Source: Streptomyces sp. CBMA291
GTDB taxonomy: Bacteria > Actinomycetota > Actinomycetes > Streptomycetales > Streptomycetaceae
Length of the DNA: 64,000 nucleotides
Direction: 5' to 3'
NCBI RefSeq assembly: GCF_014596525.1
Contig: NZ_MSJP01000022.1
Location: 148,550 to 212,549 of the forward strand
Shown here: piece after piece, positions 47,637 through 57,372 of the stretch
Layout of the letters: every line of letters starts with the position of its first letter
Position numbering within the stretch: the first letter of the stretch is position 1
Position numbers and translations under genes: made by a program
The notes under the pieces: generated by a model
Told to the model about the DNA's origin: nothing
Seen by the model: the letters and a program-made list of their open reading frames with translations, nothing else
Database searches by the model: none

Positions 47637-47823
47637 AACGAAACTCCAGGTCAGGGAGATTACGGGGAGGGCGCGTGGGGGGGCGTGGGGAATGTCCATG
47701 GGGGACGGACAGACCTTCCGCCACGCCTTGATCTACCGTCAACTCGCCCCATACAGGAGCCAATCCGCCTTGATCGGACGTTCCTCCTTAAGGAAGCCTG
47801 AAACAGTGACGCACTTCACACGT

Positions 47824-47864
47824 GTCGCTGCCCCGTATCTCACGGAGAGGTACGGGGCAGCGAC
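47824..47864 (-). terminator. Intrinsic terminator after leuA
   Basis: A 14-bp perfect stem (GTCGCTGCCCCGTA/TACGGGGCAGCGAC) lies about 65 bp past the leuA stop. A separate perfect palindrome GTTGGTACCAAC lies at 47883-47894. Confidence 0.85.
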
Positions 47865-47929
47865 GGTGGGGTGGTGAATTCAGTTGGTACCAACGGGTAG
47901 TAACCGGTTTCAGCGACTACCCGCAGCGA

Positions 47930-49801
<1,872 letters not shown>

Positions 49802-49807
49802 CTACGA

Positions 49808-49855
49808 CTACAGGCCCTCGCCGCGGCAGCTAAGGAGAAGCAGCCCGAAACGCAT
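49808..49855 (-). CDS. leuL: leuA leader peptide
   Basis: 15-residue ORF, MRFGLLLLSCRGEGL, with four consecutive Leu codons (CTG CTT CTC CTT) and a fifth at the end, ending 115 bp before the leuA start. Two of the Leu codons are CTT, rare in this GC-rich genome, which would sharpen the response to leucyl-tRNA shortage. Ribosome attenuation is the standard interpretation. Confidence 0.85.
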   Translation of the reverse strand: MRFGLLLLSCRGEGL

Positions 49856-50013
49856 GATGGGCGGCAGCCTAGCGGAGGTCGGCGGAGACGGACGTCGCGT
49901 TTCAGTATGCGGGACGGGGTGTTCGTCAAGGCCGAACAGTGATGCATCACTCCATTTCGCCAATCCTCGTCCCATCCCGTGACAGTGCGCTCACGCGGTG
50001 CCACATTGCGAGC

Positions 50014-51060
50014 ATGACACCCCAGAGGCCTGTCTTCTGCTCGATCGTCCCCCCGCACCTGCTGGAACACCTCTCGCGCTCCAGCGATCCCGAGGTCGCC
50101 GCGGTCGCCCGGCGCACCCTCGTCGCCGACGCCTCCGCCCGTACCTTCCGGGGTCTGCCGCCCTCGGCAGCGGTCCTCGGTGCCGACGCCGCCGGACATC
50201 CGCACCGCACCATCCACGACTGCAAGCACCGCACCACCCTCCCCGGCACCAAGGTCCGGGGCGAGGGCGACGCCGCCTCCGCCGACGCCACCGTCAACCG
50301 GGCGTACGCCGGTCTCGGCGCCACGTTCGACCTCTACCTCAACGCCTACGGGCACGACTCCATCGACGGCGCGGGACTCCCGCTGAACGCCTCCGTCCAC
50401 TACGACCGGAACTACGGCAACGCGTTCTGGAACGGCGAGCAGATGGTGTTCGGCGACGGGGACGGGGCGATCTTCCTCGACTTCACCCTCCCGGTGGACG
50501 TCATCGGCCACGAACTCACCCACGGCTTCACCCAGTACGGGGCGAACCTGGAGTACTACGGCCAGTCCGGCGCCCTCAACGAGTCCGTCTCCGACGTCTT
50601 CGGCGTCCTGGTGAAGCAGCACGCCCTCGGCCAGAGCGCCGAGCAGGCGGACTGGCTCATCGGCGAGGGGCTCTTCGGCCCCGACGTGGAGGGGACGGCG
50701 CTGCGCTCCATGAAGGCGCCGGGCACCGCGTACGACGACGACGTCCTCGGCAAGGACCCGCAGCCCGGCCACATGGACGACTACGTCCGCACCAGCCGGG
50801 ACAACGGCGGCGTCCACATCAACTCCGGCATCCCCAACCACGCCTTCTACCTGGCCGCCACCGAACTCGGCGGCAACGCCTGGGAGCGGGCCGGGCAGAT
50901 CTGGTACGACGTGATGACCAACGGGTCGCTCGCTCCCGAGGCCCGGTTCACCGAGTTCGCGGCGGCCACCGTCGCGGCGGCGCGGGCCCGGTACGGCGAC
51001 GGGGCGGAGATCCAGGCCGTTCTGAAGGCCTGGTCCACGGTGGGCGTGCCGACCGGCTGA
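50014..51060 (+). CDS. M4-family metalloprotease, protealysin-like
   Basis: 348-residue zinc protease of the thermolysin family. Catalytic HELTH (about residues 166-170), the third zinc ligand Glu in GALNESVSDVFG (about 190), and the catalytic His region VHINSGIPNHAFYLAA. It has no signal peptide and no long FTP/PepSY propeptide; instead it begins with a short pro-segment (CSIVPPHLLEHLS), the mark of protealysin-like enzymes, several of which are kept in the cytoplasm. An emfourin-type inhibitor gene follows 22 bp downstream. No good ribosome site precedes the ATG. Confidence 0.92.
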   Translation: MTPQRPVFCSIVPPHLLEHLSRSSDPEVAAVARRTLVADASARTFRGLPPSAAVLGADAAGHPHRTIHDCKHRTTLPGTKVRGEGDAASADATVNRAYAGLGATFDLYLNAYGHDSIDGAGLPLNASVHYDRNYGNAFWNGEQMVFGDGDGAIFLDFTLPVDVIGHELTHGFTQYGANLEYYGQSGALNESVSDVFGVLVKQHALGQSAEQADWLIGEGLFGPDVEGTALRSMKAPGTAYDDDVLGKDPQPGHMDDYVRTSRDNGGVHINSGIPNHAFYLAATELGGNAWERAGQIWYDVMTNGSLAPEARFTEFAAATVAAARARYGDGAEIQAVLKAWSTVGVPTG

Positions 51061-51081
51061 TCCGGCTGGTAGACAGGTCCC

Positions 51082-51345
51082 ATGCGGATTCGAGTGCGGC
51101 GCACAGGCGGTTTCGCGGGGATCGAGCGGTCGGCGGAGGTGGACACCTCCGGCCGGCCGGACGCCGAGGTCTGGCACGCCCTGGCCGGCGCGGTCCTCCG
51201 GGAGGGCGGCGACGGGGGCCGGGGCGTGCCGGACGGCTTCTCGTACGAGATCACCATCGACGGCACCACCGTGCGCTGCGGCGATCCGCGGCTCACGGAC
51301 GACCAGAGGACCCTCGTCACGAGGGTCCTCAAGGAAGGCGCCTAG
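51082..51345 (+). CDS. Emfourin-type inhibitor of the adjacent M4 protease
   Basis: 87-residue small protein, MRIRVRRTGGFAGIERSAEV at its start, with FSYEITIDGTTVRCGDPRLT later. The GGFAGI start, size and position directly after a protealysin-like gene match emfourin, the slow-binding M4 protease inhibitor described with protealysin in Serratia. It would keep the protease silent inside the cell. The last codons carry a perfect 25-bp palindrome. Confidence 0.8.
   Translation: MRIRVRRTGGFAGIERSAEVDTSGRPDAEVWHALAGAVLREGGDGGRGVPDGFSYEITIDGTTVRCGDPRLTDDQRTLVTRVLKEGA
51306..51330. repeat. Perfect 25-bp palindrome inside the inhibitor gene
   Basis: GAGGACCCTCGT-C-ACGAGGGTCCTC: twelve-base arms with one central base, coding residues near the C-terminus of the inhibitor. 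It may act as an early terminator or RNA-processing site; it may be chance under strong codon bias, but twelve perfect pairs is long. Confidence 0.9.
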
Positions 51346-51350
51346 CCGGA

Positions 51351-51380
51351 CCCTTCCGGCCGGGAGACCGGACGGAAGGG
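51351..51380. terminator. Bidirectional terminator
   Basis: An 8-bp perfect stem (CCCTTCCG/CGGAAGGG) with an inner CCGG/CCGG pairing lies between the inhibitor gene and convergent era. Confidence 0.65.
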
Positions 51381-51421
51381 AAACGGGGCGGGCGAGCGGG
51401 GCGGGAAGCGGGGCGGTCGGG

Positions 51422-52363
51422 TCAGAAGCCGAGCTTCCGCAGCTGCTTGGGGTCCCGCTGCCAGTCCTTCGCGACCTTCACGTGCAGGTCGAGGAAGACC
51501 GGGGTGCCGAGCAGGGCCTCGATGTGCTTGCGGGACTTCATGCCGACCTCCTTGAGGCGGCTGCCCTTCGGGCCGATGATGATGCCCTTCTGGCTGGGGC
51601 GCTCGATGTACACGTTGGCGTGGATGTCGAGCAGCGGCCGGTCCGCCGGGCGGTTCTCGCGCGGGATCATCTCCTCGACGACCACGGCGATGGAGTGCGG
51701 CAGCTCGTCGCGGACGCCTTCGAGGGCCGCCTCGCGGATCAGCTCCGCGACCATGACCTGCTCCGGCTCGTCGGTGAGGTCGCCCTCGGGGTAGAGCGGC
51801 GGGGACTCGGGGAGCAGCGGGATCAGCAGATCGGCGACGAGCTGCACCTGCTTGTCGCCGACGGCCGAGACGGGCACGATCTGCGCCCACTCGATGCCCA
51901 GCTCCCGGCCGAGCTGGTCGATCGCGATCAGCTGTTCGGCGAGGGTCTTGGAGTCGACCAGGTCCGTCTTGGTGACGATCGCGACCTTGGGGGTCTTCTT
52001 GATCTCCGCGAGTTCCTTGGCGATGAACCGGTCACCCGGGCCCAGCTTCTGGTCGGCGGGCAGGCAGAAGCCGATCACGTCGACCTCGGCCCAGGTGGTG
52101 CGCACCACGTCGTTGAGCCGCTCGCCGAGGAGGGTGCGCGGCTTGTGGAGCCCGGGGGTGTCGACCAGGATCAGCTGGGCGTCCGGGCGGTGCACGATGC
52201 CCCGGACGGTGTGCCGGGTGGTCTGCGGCCGGTTCGAGGTGATGGCCACCTTCTGGCCGACCAGAGCGTTCGTGAGGGTGGACTTGCCCGCGTTGGGGCG
52301 GCCGACGAAGCAGGCGAAGCCGGCCCGGTGGACGGCTTCGGTTTCTTGGTTGCGAGCGCTCAT
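51422..52363 (-). CDS. era: GTPase Era
   Basis: 313-residue GTPase for 16S rRNA maturation and small-subunit assembly. G1 FVGRPNAGKSTLTNAL (about residue 20), G2 around RPQTTRHTV, G3 LVDTPGLHKP, G4 VTKTDLVDS, and a C-terminal KH RNA-binding domain with GIIIGPKGSRLKEVG. ATG at 52363 (MSARNQETEAVHRAG); ATG at 52372 is possible. It forms the distal end of the phoH-ybeY-CorC-era block, here separated from the rest by inserted genes. Confidence 0.96.
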   Translation of the reverse strand: MSARNQETEAVHRAGFACFVGRPNAGKSTLTNALVGQKVAITSNRPQTTRHTVRGIVHRPDAQLILVDTPGLHKPRTLLGERLNDVVRTTWAEVDVIGFCLPADQKLGPGDRFIAKELAEIKKTPKVAIVTKTDLVDSKTLAEQLIAIDQLGRELGIEWAQIVPVSAVGDKQVQLVADLLIPLLPESPPLYPEGDLTDEPEQVMVAELIREAALEGVRDELPHSIAVVVEEMIPRENRPADRPLLDIHANVYIERPSQKGIIIGPKGSRLKEVGMKSRKHIEALLGTPVFLDLHVKVAKDWQRDPKQLRKLGF

Positions 52364-52401
52364 GGGGGCCATTGTCCCCGATGAGCGGCCCCCGTACGCA
52401 C

Positions 52402-53544
52402 TCAGTGCGCGCTCGCGGGTGCGCGGGGCGTCTCCGCCCGCCCGTCCGCCGGGTCCCGGCGGGCCGCCCGGCGCCGGAACCGGAGGGCGAGAAGCACCGC
52501 GACGGCCACCGTGAGGAGGAGGGCGGCGGCGGGCCAGGGCAGGGCGAGAAAGGTGACCGTGCCGGTCTCCCGTACGTCCTTGGCGGTGGCGGTGAGGGTG
52601 ATCTCGCCCCGGTCGAACTGCGGGGAGCCCGTCCACCGCTCGGTGAGCCGGATCCGCTGCCGGGGCAGCAGCTCGGCGGGGACCTTCGCGAGGTCGCGGG
52701 CGAGCAGGGTGCGGCCGAAGAGCCCTTCGGCGCGGAGCGCGACCCGGGGGCTGAGGGTGACGTTGCCCCGGTTGTGCAGGGTGTACGAGAGGACGGCGCT
52801 TCCGGCACGGGTGCCGGGGACCAGCGGCCGGTCCTGTTCGAGGGTGACGTCCTCGACGGCGAGGGCGGGCACGGTCGGTCCGGTGACCCGCAGATAGACG
52901 CGGGCGGCGACGGCCCGCTGGACGCCGACGGCGACGGAGCCCGGCGCGCCGGGGCTGATCCGCTCGTCGAGGGCGACGAGGGCCCCCGGATGGTCGCCGG
53001 GGTCGGCGTCGGCGGGGACGGTCAGGGTGTAGGGGACGGTGACGGCGGAGCGGGGCGGGACGGTGACCCGGGTGCGGGCGGGTCTGATCCAGGCTCCGGT
53101 GCCGGTCTGCGTCTCCCGCTCCGTGCGGACGGCGAAGCCGCCGTCCCGGTCGGTGTTGTAGGCGTCGGCGCCGTAGAGCCGGAAGGTCAGCGGGGCGCTC
53201 GTCTTGTTGGTGACGGTGACCCGGTCGGTGACGGTGGTGCCCGGGTCGGCGGTCAGGAAGAAGTAGGGGCGGCTGCCGGGCTTGGCGGCCGTCGGATAGA
53301 CGGCCCACTCGCCGTTCTCGGCCGCCCCGGCGTCCGCCGCGAACCCGAGGAGCAGAAGAAGCACGCTCAGGAGGAGGACGCAGGGCCTGGCGGGGTGGGC
53401 GCAGGGCTTGGCTCGGTGGGCGTACGGCCTGGCGGGATGGACGGACGGCTTGGCCTGGTGGGCGTACGGCTTCGCTCGGTGGACGGACGGCCTGGCCTGG
53501 TGGGCGTACGGCTTCGCTCGGTGGACGTGCGGTGCGGCGCGCAC
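52402..53544 (-). CDS. WxL-interacting membrane protein (DUF916-like)
   Basis: 380-residue exported, membrane-anchored protein. After an odd start (below), a hydrophobic signal helix (VLLLSVLLLLLGFAADAG, about 57-74) leads to a DUF916-like domain beginning ENGEWAVYPTAAKPGSRPYF (about 78) with the family-like beta strands (VTDRVTVTNKTSAPLTFRLY), a second beta domain, then a C-terminal transmembrane helix (LALPWPAAALLLTVAVAVLL) and a basic tail. In Gram-positive bacteria such proteins bind peptidoglycan and WxL proteins. The first 56 residues are seven heptads of HxAxPxx type from 21-bp DNA repeats, making a very long basic n-region. The next gene upstream encodes the WxL-motif protein. Confidence 0.85.
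   Translation of the reverse strand: MRAAPHVHRAKPYAHQARPSVHRAKPYAHQAKPSVHPARPYAHRAKPCAHPARPCVLLLSVLLLLLGFAADAGAAENGEWAVYPTAAKPGSRPYFFLTADPGTTVTDRVTVTNKTSAPLTFRLYGADAYNTDRDGGFAVRTERETQTGTGAWIRPARTRVTVPPRSAVTVPYTLTVPADADPGDHPGALVALDERISPGAPGSVAVGVQRAVAARVYLRVTGPTVPALAVEDVTLEQDRPLVPGTRAGSAVLSYTLHNRGNVTLSPRVALRAEGLFGRTLLARDLAKVPAELLPRQRIRLTERWTGSPQFDRGEITLTATAKDVRETGTVTFLALPWPAAALLLTVAVAVLLALRFRRRAARRDPADGRAETPRAPASAH
53377..53523 (-). repeat. 21-bp tandem repeats encoding seven basic heptads
   Basis: Seven consecutive 21-bp units encode HRAKPYA, HQARPSV, HRAKPYA, HQAKPSV, HPARPYA, HRAKPCA and HPARPCV. Units 1/3 and 2/4 are nearly identical, so a 42-bp higher-order period is visible. Located directly before the hydrophobic core of the signal peptide. 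Confidence 0.9.
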
Positions 53545-53613
53545 GGTGCGGGAACCCCCTGGGGTGCGGGTCGGCGGCGGGCCGGGCGGGTGCGCGCCCG
53601 GCCCGTCGCGGGG

Positions 53614-54954
53614 TCAGGACAGGGTGAGCGTGAGCACGCCCGCGTACGCGCCGGGCGCGGTGAACGCCGGTACGTCGAGGGAGAGACCCGCGTCGACGGT
53701 GAACTCGCCGCCGGTGACGGTGCCGTTCGGGGTGGTGGCGAGGGTGGCGCCGGAGCCGCCGACGGGGCCCGCCGAACCGGCCGCGCAGGTGCTGGGGCTG
53801 CCCGCCTTCGCGGTGCAGGACGGGGTCCAGCTGAGGTTTCCGGCGCCGATGGAGCCGCCGGGGCCGGTGAAGTCGGTGACCTTGCCGGTGAGGGACCATC
53901 CGGCGGGGCCGCCCCGGAAGTCCTTGACGGTCACCGTCTGGAGGCCGCCGGTGGCGGCGCCGCCGTGGCCGAAGTCGACGGCGGAGAGCCCGACGGCGTC
54001 CCCCGCCTGCGTCATGGACAGCTCGCCCGCCGTGACGGAGGCGCTGATCCGCTGGCTGCCCGGCGGCTGCGGGGTGTCGTCGACGACGGTGTACGCGGCC
54101 GGTCCCGCGCCCTTGTCGGCGTTCCAGGAGGCGCCCTCGTAGGCCACGATCCCGGTGGTCGCCGTGTCGTTGACCTTGAGGCGCGCGGCGAAGGAGCCTT
54201 CGCTGTCGGTGGTGACGGTCATCTTGTCGGCGGTCTCGGCGGCTCCGGCGCGTCCGACGACGGTGACGGCGGTGAGCGGGGTGAACCGGGAGCCGTTGAC
54301 GGTGACCCGGACACCGGGGGCGCCGGAGGCCGTGTCGAGCTGGAGCGCCCGGGGGCTGGGGGTGGTCGCCGGGGTGGCGACGAGCGTCTCCGAGACGGGG
54401 GCGGGCGGGGTGAGGACCGTACAGGGGGTGTCCAGCTCCATGAGGTAGCTGGTGTGGATGTTGTAGTCGCCGGGCGAGAGGGTGATCGTGCCCGCCTTGG
54501 CGACCGTGAAGGTGCCGGTCATGGAGAAGGCGGGGAAGGAGCCCTTGCCGGGGACCGGGGGGTTCTTCCTGGGCCCGGTGACGGTGACGGAGCCGGACTG
54601 GGCGCCGCCGAGGGCGACCTTGCCGCTGGGGGTCATGATGTCGGCCGGGAGCGCGAGGTCGACCGGGTTGGACGCGGCGGGCTTGGCGACCGTGTAGGTG
54701 ACCGTCACGGTGTCGCCGACCTTGGGGCGGCTCTTGTCGACCGAGATCGCGGCGGTGGTGGTGCCCTCGATGGGCGGGATGCCCGCGATCGGCGGCGGGA
54801 CGCAGCGGGTGGGGAAGCCGACCTCGACGGAGGTACTGGTCGCTCCGGCGGGGGCGGCGAGCGCGCCGCCCCCGGCGACCGCGAGTGCGGTGGCGCCGAG
54901 GACGGCGGTCCAGCGCCGTCCTCGGACCGCCGCCCGGGTTCGGGTGAGTGCCAT
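53614..54954 (-). CDS. Secreted WxL-motif surface protein
   Basis: 446-residue exported protein. Signal peptide (MALTRTRAAVRGRRWTAVLG, cleaved near AGA-TS, about 43), an N-terminal beta domain (about 44-180, with TGPRKNPPVPGKG), a middle IPT/TIG-like domain (GAPGVRVTVNGSRFTPLTAV, about 205-290), and a C-terminal WxL-like domain (about 300-446) with the WxL motif in GPAGWSLTGKVTDFTGPGG and the closing strand FTAPGAYAGVLTLTLS. WxL domains bind the cell wall non-covalently. ATG with AGGAGGGGG upstream; a palindrome lies 82 bp upstream. It is followed 69 bp downstream by the DUF916-like partner. Confidence 0.82.
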   Translation of the reverse strand: MALTRTRAAVRGRRWTAVLGATALAVAGGGALAAPAGATSTSVEVGFPTRCVPPPIAGIPPIEGTTTAAISVDKSRPKVGDTVTVTYTVAKPAASNPVDLALPADIMTPSGKVALGGAQSGSVTVTGPRKNPPVPGKGSFPAFSMTGTFTVAKAGTITLSPGDYNIHTSYLMELDTPCTVLTPPAPVSETLVATPATTPSPRALQLDTASGAPGVRVTVNGSRFTPLTAVTVVGRAGAAETADKMTVTTDSEGSFAARLKVNDTATTGIVAYEGASWNADKGAGPAAYTVVDDTPQPPGSQRISASVTAGELSMTQAGDAVGLSAVDFGHGGAATGGLQTVTVKDFRGGPAGWSLTGKVTDFTGPGGSIGAGNLSWTPSCTAKAGSPSTCAAGSAGPVGGSGATLATTPNGTVTGGEFTVDAGLSLDVPAFTAPGAYAGVLTLTLS

Positions 54955-55035
54955 GGTGTGCCCCCTCCTGAGGAATGAGTGGGCGCCATTGACGGGTGCC
55001 GGTCGGAAGAAGTCAAGGCACACGGGAGACATTGC

Positions 55036-55050
55036 CTGATGGACCATCAG
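55036..55050. promoter_or_regulatory. CTGATGGACCATCAG palindrome before the WxL-protein gene
   Basis: A 15-bp perfect dyad, 82 bp upstream of the WxL-protein ATG. Nearly identical to the element at 19139 and similar to the one at 55706, all before exported-protein genes. Candidate operator for a common regulator. Confidence 0.6.
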
Positions 55051-55160
55051 CTGCGGGCGGGGCCACTTGCCCGGTCTCTTCGCAGGTCACGGGTGGGTCT
55101 GCGCACGAAGGAGACCGGTACCGCCGGGGCGGCACCGGTCCGGGCCGGAGCGGGTCCGGC

Positions 55161-55640
55161 TCAGCTGAAGACGAACGGGCCCGGGGTCTGCGAGGTCACC
55201 GCGTCGCAGTTCACCGTGACCCCGAAGATCACCATCTTGAGGGCGACACCCGCGAAGTACGAGTTGAGGCTGTCGCCCGAGGCCACGGTCCCGGTCAGCG
55301 GGCCGATGACCACCGTCCCGCCCATCGGGAGCGCCGGGTTCTTCTTGCCGGTGAAGGCCCGGGTGCCGCCACCCGCCTTGGCCATCGTCAGCGTCGCGTT
55401 GATCTGGTCGACGCCGACCGCGAGCGGGGTCGTGATGCCGGAGGTGAGGGTGAAGGTCGCGGTCGTGCCGCTCTGGGTCGCGGTGAGGGTGGCGGGACCG
55501 CCGCCCCAGGTGCCGCAGTCGTACGAAGCCGAGGCCGAGCCCGGCGAGACGGCGGCGGCCGTCGGGGCGAAGGCGAGTGCGGTGGCGGCGAGACCACCGG
55601 CGAGGACCGCGACGGTCCCCAGGGTGCTGCTTCTTCTCAT
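55161..55640 (-). CDS. Small secreted beta-domain protein (WxL-locus companion)
   Basis: 159-residue exported protein. Signal peptide (MRRSSTLGTVAVLAGGLAAT..., cleaved near AAA-VS, about 34), then one beta domain with two Cys (ASYDCGTWGGG; TVNCDAVTSQ). The segment FTGKKNPALPMGGTVVIGPL resembles TGPRKNPPVPGKGSFPAF in the first domain of the neighbouring WxL protein, so it looks like a free-standing copy of that domain. ATG at 55640 with GGAAGGGG upstream; a palindrome-like element lies 66 bp before it. No function can be named; a surface partner of the WxL protein is likely. Confidence 0.78.
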   Translation of the reverse strand: MRRSSTLGTVAVLAGGLAATALAFAPTAAAVSPGSASASYDCGTWGGGPATLTATQSGTTATFTLTSGITTPLAVGVDQINATLTMAKAGGGTRAFTGKKNPALPMGGTVVIGPLTGTVASGDSLNSYFAGVALKMVIFGVTVNCDAVTSQTPGPFVFS

Positions 55641-55705
55641 GACGGGTTCGAACCCCTTCCGATGACGAACGCAGGGGTGCGGGCGCTGCGTCAAGGACGG
55701 TGAAT

Positions 55706-55720
55706 CTGACGGCCCATCGA
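55706..55720. promoter_or_regulatory. CTGACGGCCCATCGA element before the small secreted gene
   Basis: A diverged version of the CTGATGGACCATCAG dyad, matching 11 of 15 positions, 66 bp upstream of the ATG at 55640. Confidence 0.45.
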
Positions 55721-55797
55721 ACGAACCGGAGTTCATTGAGACGCAGACGGCCGGGGAAGGCAAGAGAAGGCGCGGTGATCCTTCACGAATACGCGAA

Positions 55798-55832
55798 GGG
55801 GAAGGCCCCGGCGCGCCGCCGGGCCCTTCCCC
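55798..55832 (-). terminator. Terminator after the deaminase-like gene
   Basis: A 16-bp stem with one mismatch (GGGGAAGGCCCCGGCG / CGCCGGGCCCTTCCCC) and a 3-base loop lies about 70 bp past the stop of the deaminase-like gene. Confidence 0.75.
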
Positions 55833-55904
55833 ATCCTGCTCCCGGGGCTCGGCCCGCCCCTGGTCCTTCTTCCGTCTCCGGGGGCTCCGCCCGATTCCGG
55901 AGGC

Positions 55905-56267
55905 TCAGCCCGCCGTGACCGCCGCGCGCAGCTTTCCGTCCGGGCCCGCGAGGAGCACCGGGGTCTCCGGACCGCCCAGGTCCCGCACCGCCGCCCGGTC
56001 CTCCGCCGAGGCCTCCTCCGCGCTCGACACGACGGCCGCGGCCTCCAGGGACTGGGCGCCGCTGGCCACCGCCATGGCGACCGCCGTCCGCAGCGCGCTC
56101 AGCCGGAGGGACTCCAGCTCCACGGTCCCCGCCACATAGGTGCGCCCGGTCTCGTCGCGTACGGCGGCGCCCTCGGGCACCCCGTTGCGGGCGCGGGCGC
56201 TACGCGCCAGTGTGATGATCTTCAGGTCCTCGGCGCCGAGGTCGCCGTGCTCGCTGCTGAGTGTCAT
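55905..56267 (-). CDS. Cytidine deaminase-like protein lacking the zinc site
   Basis: 120-residue protein with the order of a cytidine deaminase fold (LKIITLARSARARNGVPEGAAV, GRTYVAGTVELESLRLSALRTAVAMAV) but without the catalytic residues: the Cys/His-Ala-Glu motif reads SALRT and the PCxxC motif is missing (EEASAEDRAAVRDLGGPETP). In mycobacteria a cytidine deaminase-like gene lies in the same era block. Either a structural/regulatory paralogue or a decayed enzyme. ATG at 56267 rather than 56279. Confidence 0.75.
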   Translation of the reverse strand: MTLSSEHGDLGAEDLKIITLARSARARNGVPEGAAVRDETGRTYVAGTVELESLRLSALRTAVAMAVASGAQSLEAAAVVSSAEEASAEDRAAVRDLGGPETPVLLAGPDGKLRAAVTAG

Positions 56268-56360
56268 GCCCCTGAGCATAGGTCGGCCCCGGGACCAGGC
56301 CCGCGACCGGGTACACCGGCATCGAAGGCCGGACCACGACGGGGCCCGCGGCCCGGCGGC

Positions 56361-57248
56361 TCAGACCGCGACCGGGTACATGGCCCCGCGCCGTCCCTCC
56401 GGCGACGCCAGCCACTCCAGCTTTCCCGCCGTGTCCTCCTCCGCCAGCGGCGTATGGAGCACGATCACCAGATCGGGCCGGGCCGGGACCTTCAGCTGGG
56501 TCGCCTCCAACACCAGCGCGCCGACCAGCGGATGCTCCAGCTCCTTGCGGTTCTGGCCGCCGGGCCGGACGTCCTGCCGCTCCCACAGCTCCGTGAAATC
56601 GGGGCTCAGCGCCTTCAGGTCCTCGACCACCACCCGGAAGCCCTCGTCCTCCGGGGACTCCGAGCAGGCCGAACGGAACTGCGCGACGACCTTCGGCGCG
56701 AGCGCCGACCACTGGCCCAGACGCGTCCGGTACAGCGGATCGGTGAAGAAGTTCCGCAGACAGTTCTGCGAGGTCCCCGGCCGCATCCCGAACACGACCG
56801 CCGCCGCGTCGTTGTACAGGATCGTGTTCCAGTAGATGTCCATGATCTGCGCGGGGAACGGCATCCACGCGTCGATCATCCGCCGCAGCCCCGCGCACAT
56901 GTCCCGGTCCTCCGGCGCGGTCACCGGGGCCGGCGGGTTCAGCGCCGCCAGGACGTACAGATGGCGCCGCTCCGCCGGGCTCAGCCGCAGCACCCGCGCC
57001 ACCGAGTCGAGCACCTGCGGCGAGACCGTGATGTCCCGCCCCTGTTCGAGCCACTGGTACCAGGAGACGCCGACGCCCGCGAGGACCGCGACCTCCTCCC
57101 GGCGCAGCCCCGGCGTACGGCGCCGCGCGCCACCGTCCGGCAGCCCCGCCTCGGCCGGGCTCACCCGGGCCCTGCGGCTCATCAGAAACTCGCGAAGCTG
57201 AGCCAGCCGACGCTGCTTCGCCGTGGTGCTCTCCAACGTGGTGGCCAC
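56361..57248 (-). CDS. XRE-family regulator with MmyB-like ligand domain
   Basis: 295-residue DNA-binding protein. Helix-turn-helix RRRTPGLRREEVAVLAGVGVSWYQWLEQGRD (split: recognition helix about residues 54-66), then an MmyB/PAS-like ligand domain (MPFPAQIMDIYWNTILYNDAAAVVFG ... FFTDPLYRTRLGQWS ... GRKELEHPLVGAL-type segment). It is divergent from an MFS exporter with 124 bp between starts and most likely controls it; in this family the ligand is often a fatty acid or small organic molecule. GTG at 57248 with GAAGGA upstream. Confidence 0.9.
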   Translation of the reverse strand: MATTLESTTAKQRRLAQLREFLMSRRARVSPAEAGLPDGGARRRTPGLRREEVAVLAGVGVSWYQWLEQGRDITVSPQVLDSVARVLRLSPAERRHLYVLAALNPPAPVTAPEDRDMCAGLRRMIDAWMPFPAQIMDIYWNTILYNDAAAVVFGMRPGTSQNCLRNFFTDPLYRTRLGQWSALAPKVVAQFRSACSESPEDEGFRVVVEDLKALSPDFTELWERQDVRPGGQNRKELEHPLVGALVLEATQLKVPARPDLVIVLHTPLAEEDTAGKLEWLASPEGRRGAMYPVAV

Positions 57249-57372
57249 GTGTCCTTCATCCCTTCGGGGCCCTCGCGGTGCTGTCCGGTGGCCGCCGCCC
57301 GTGCCTGGTGGTGCGACCAACAGCATAAGTTCCCGCTCCCCAGCCTTGTTCCCGTGCGCCGAAGGTGGGGTC

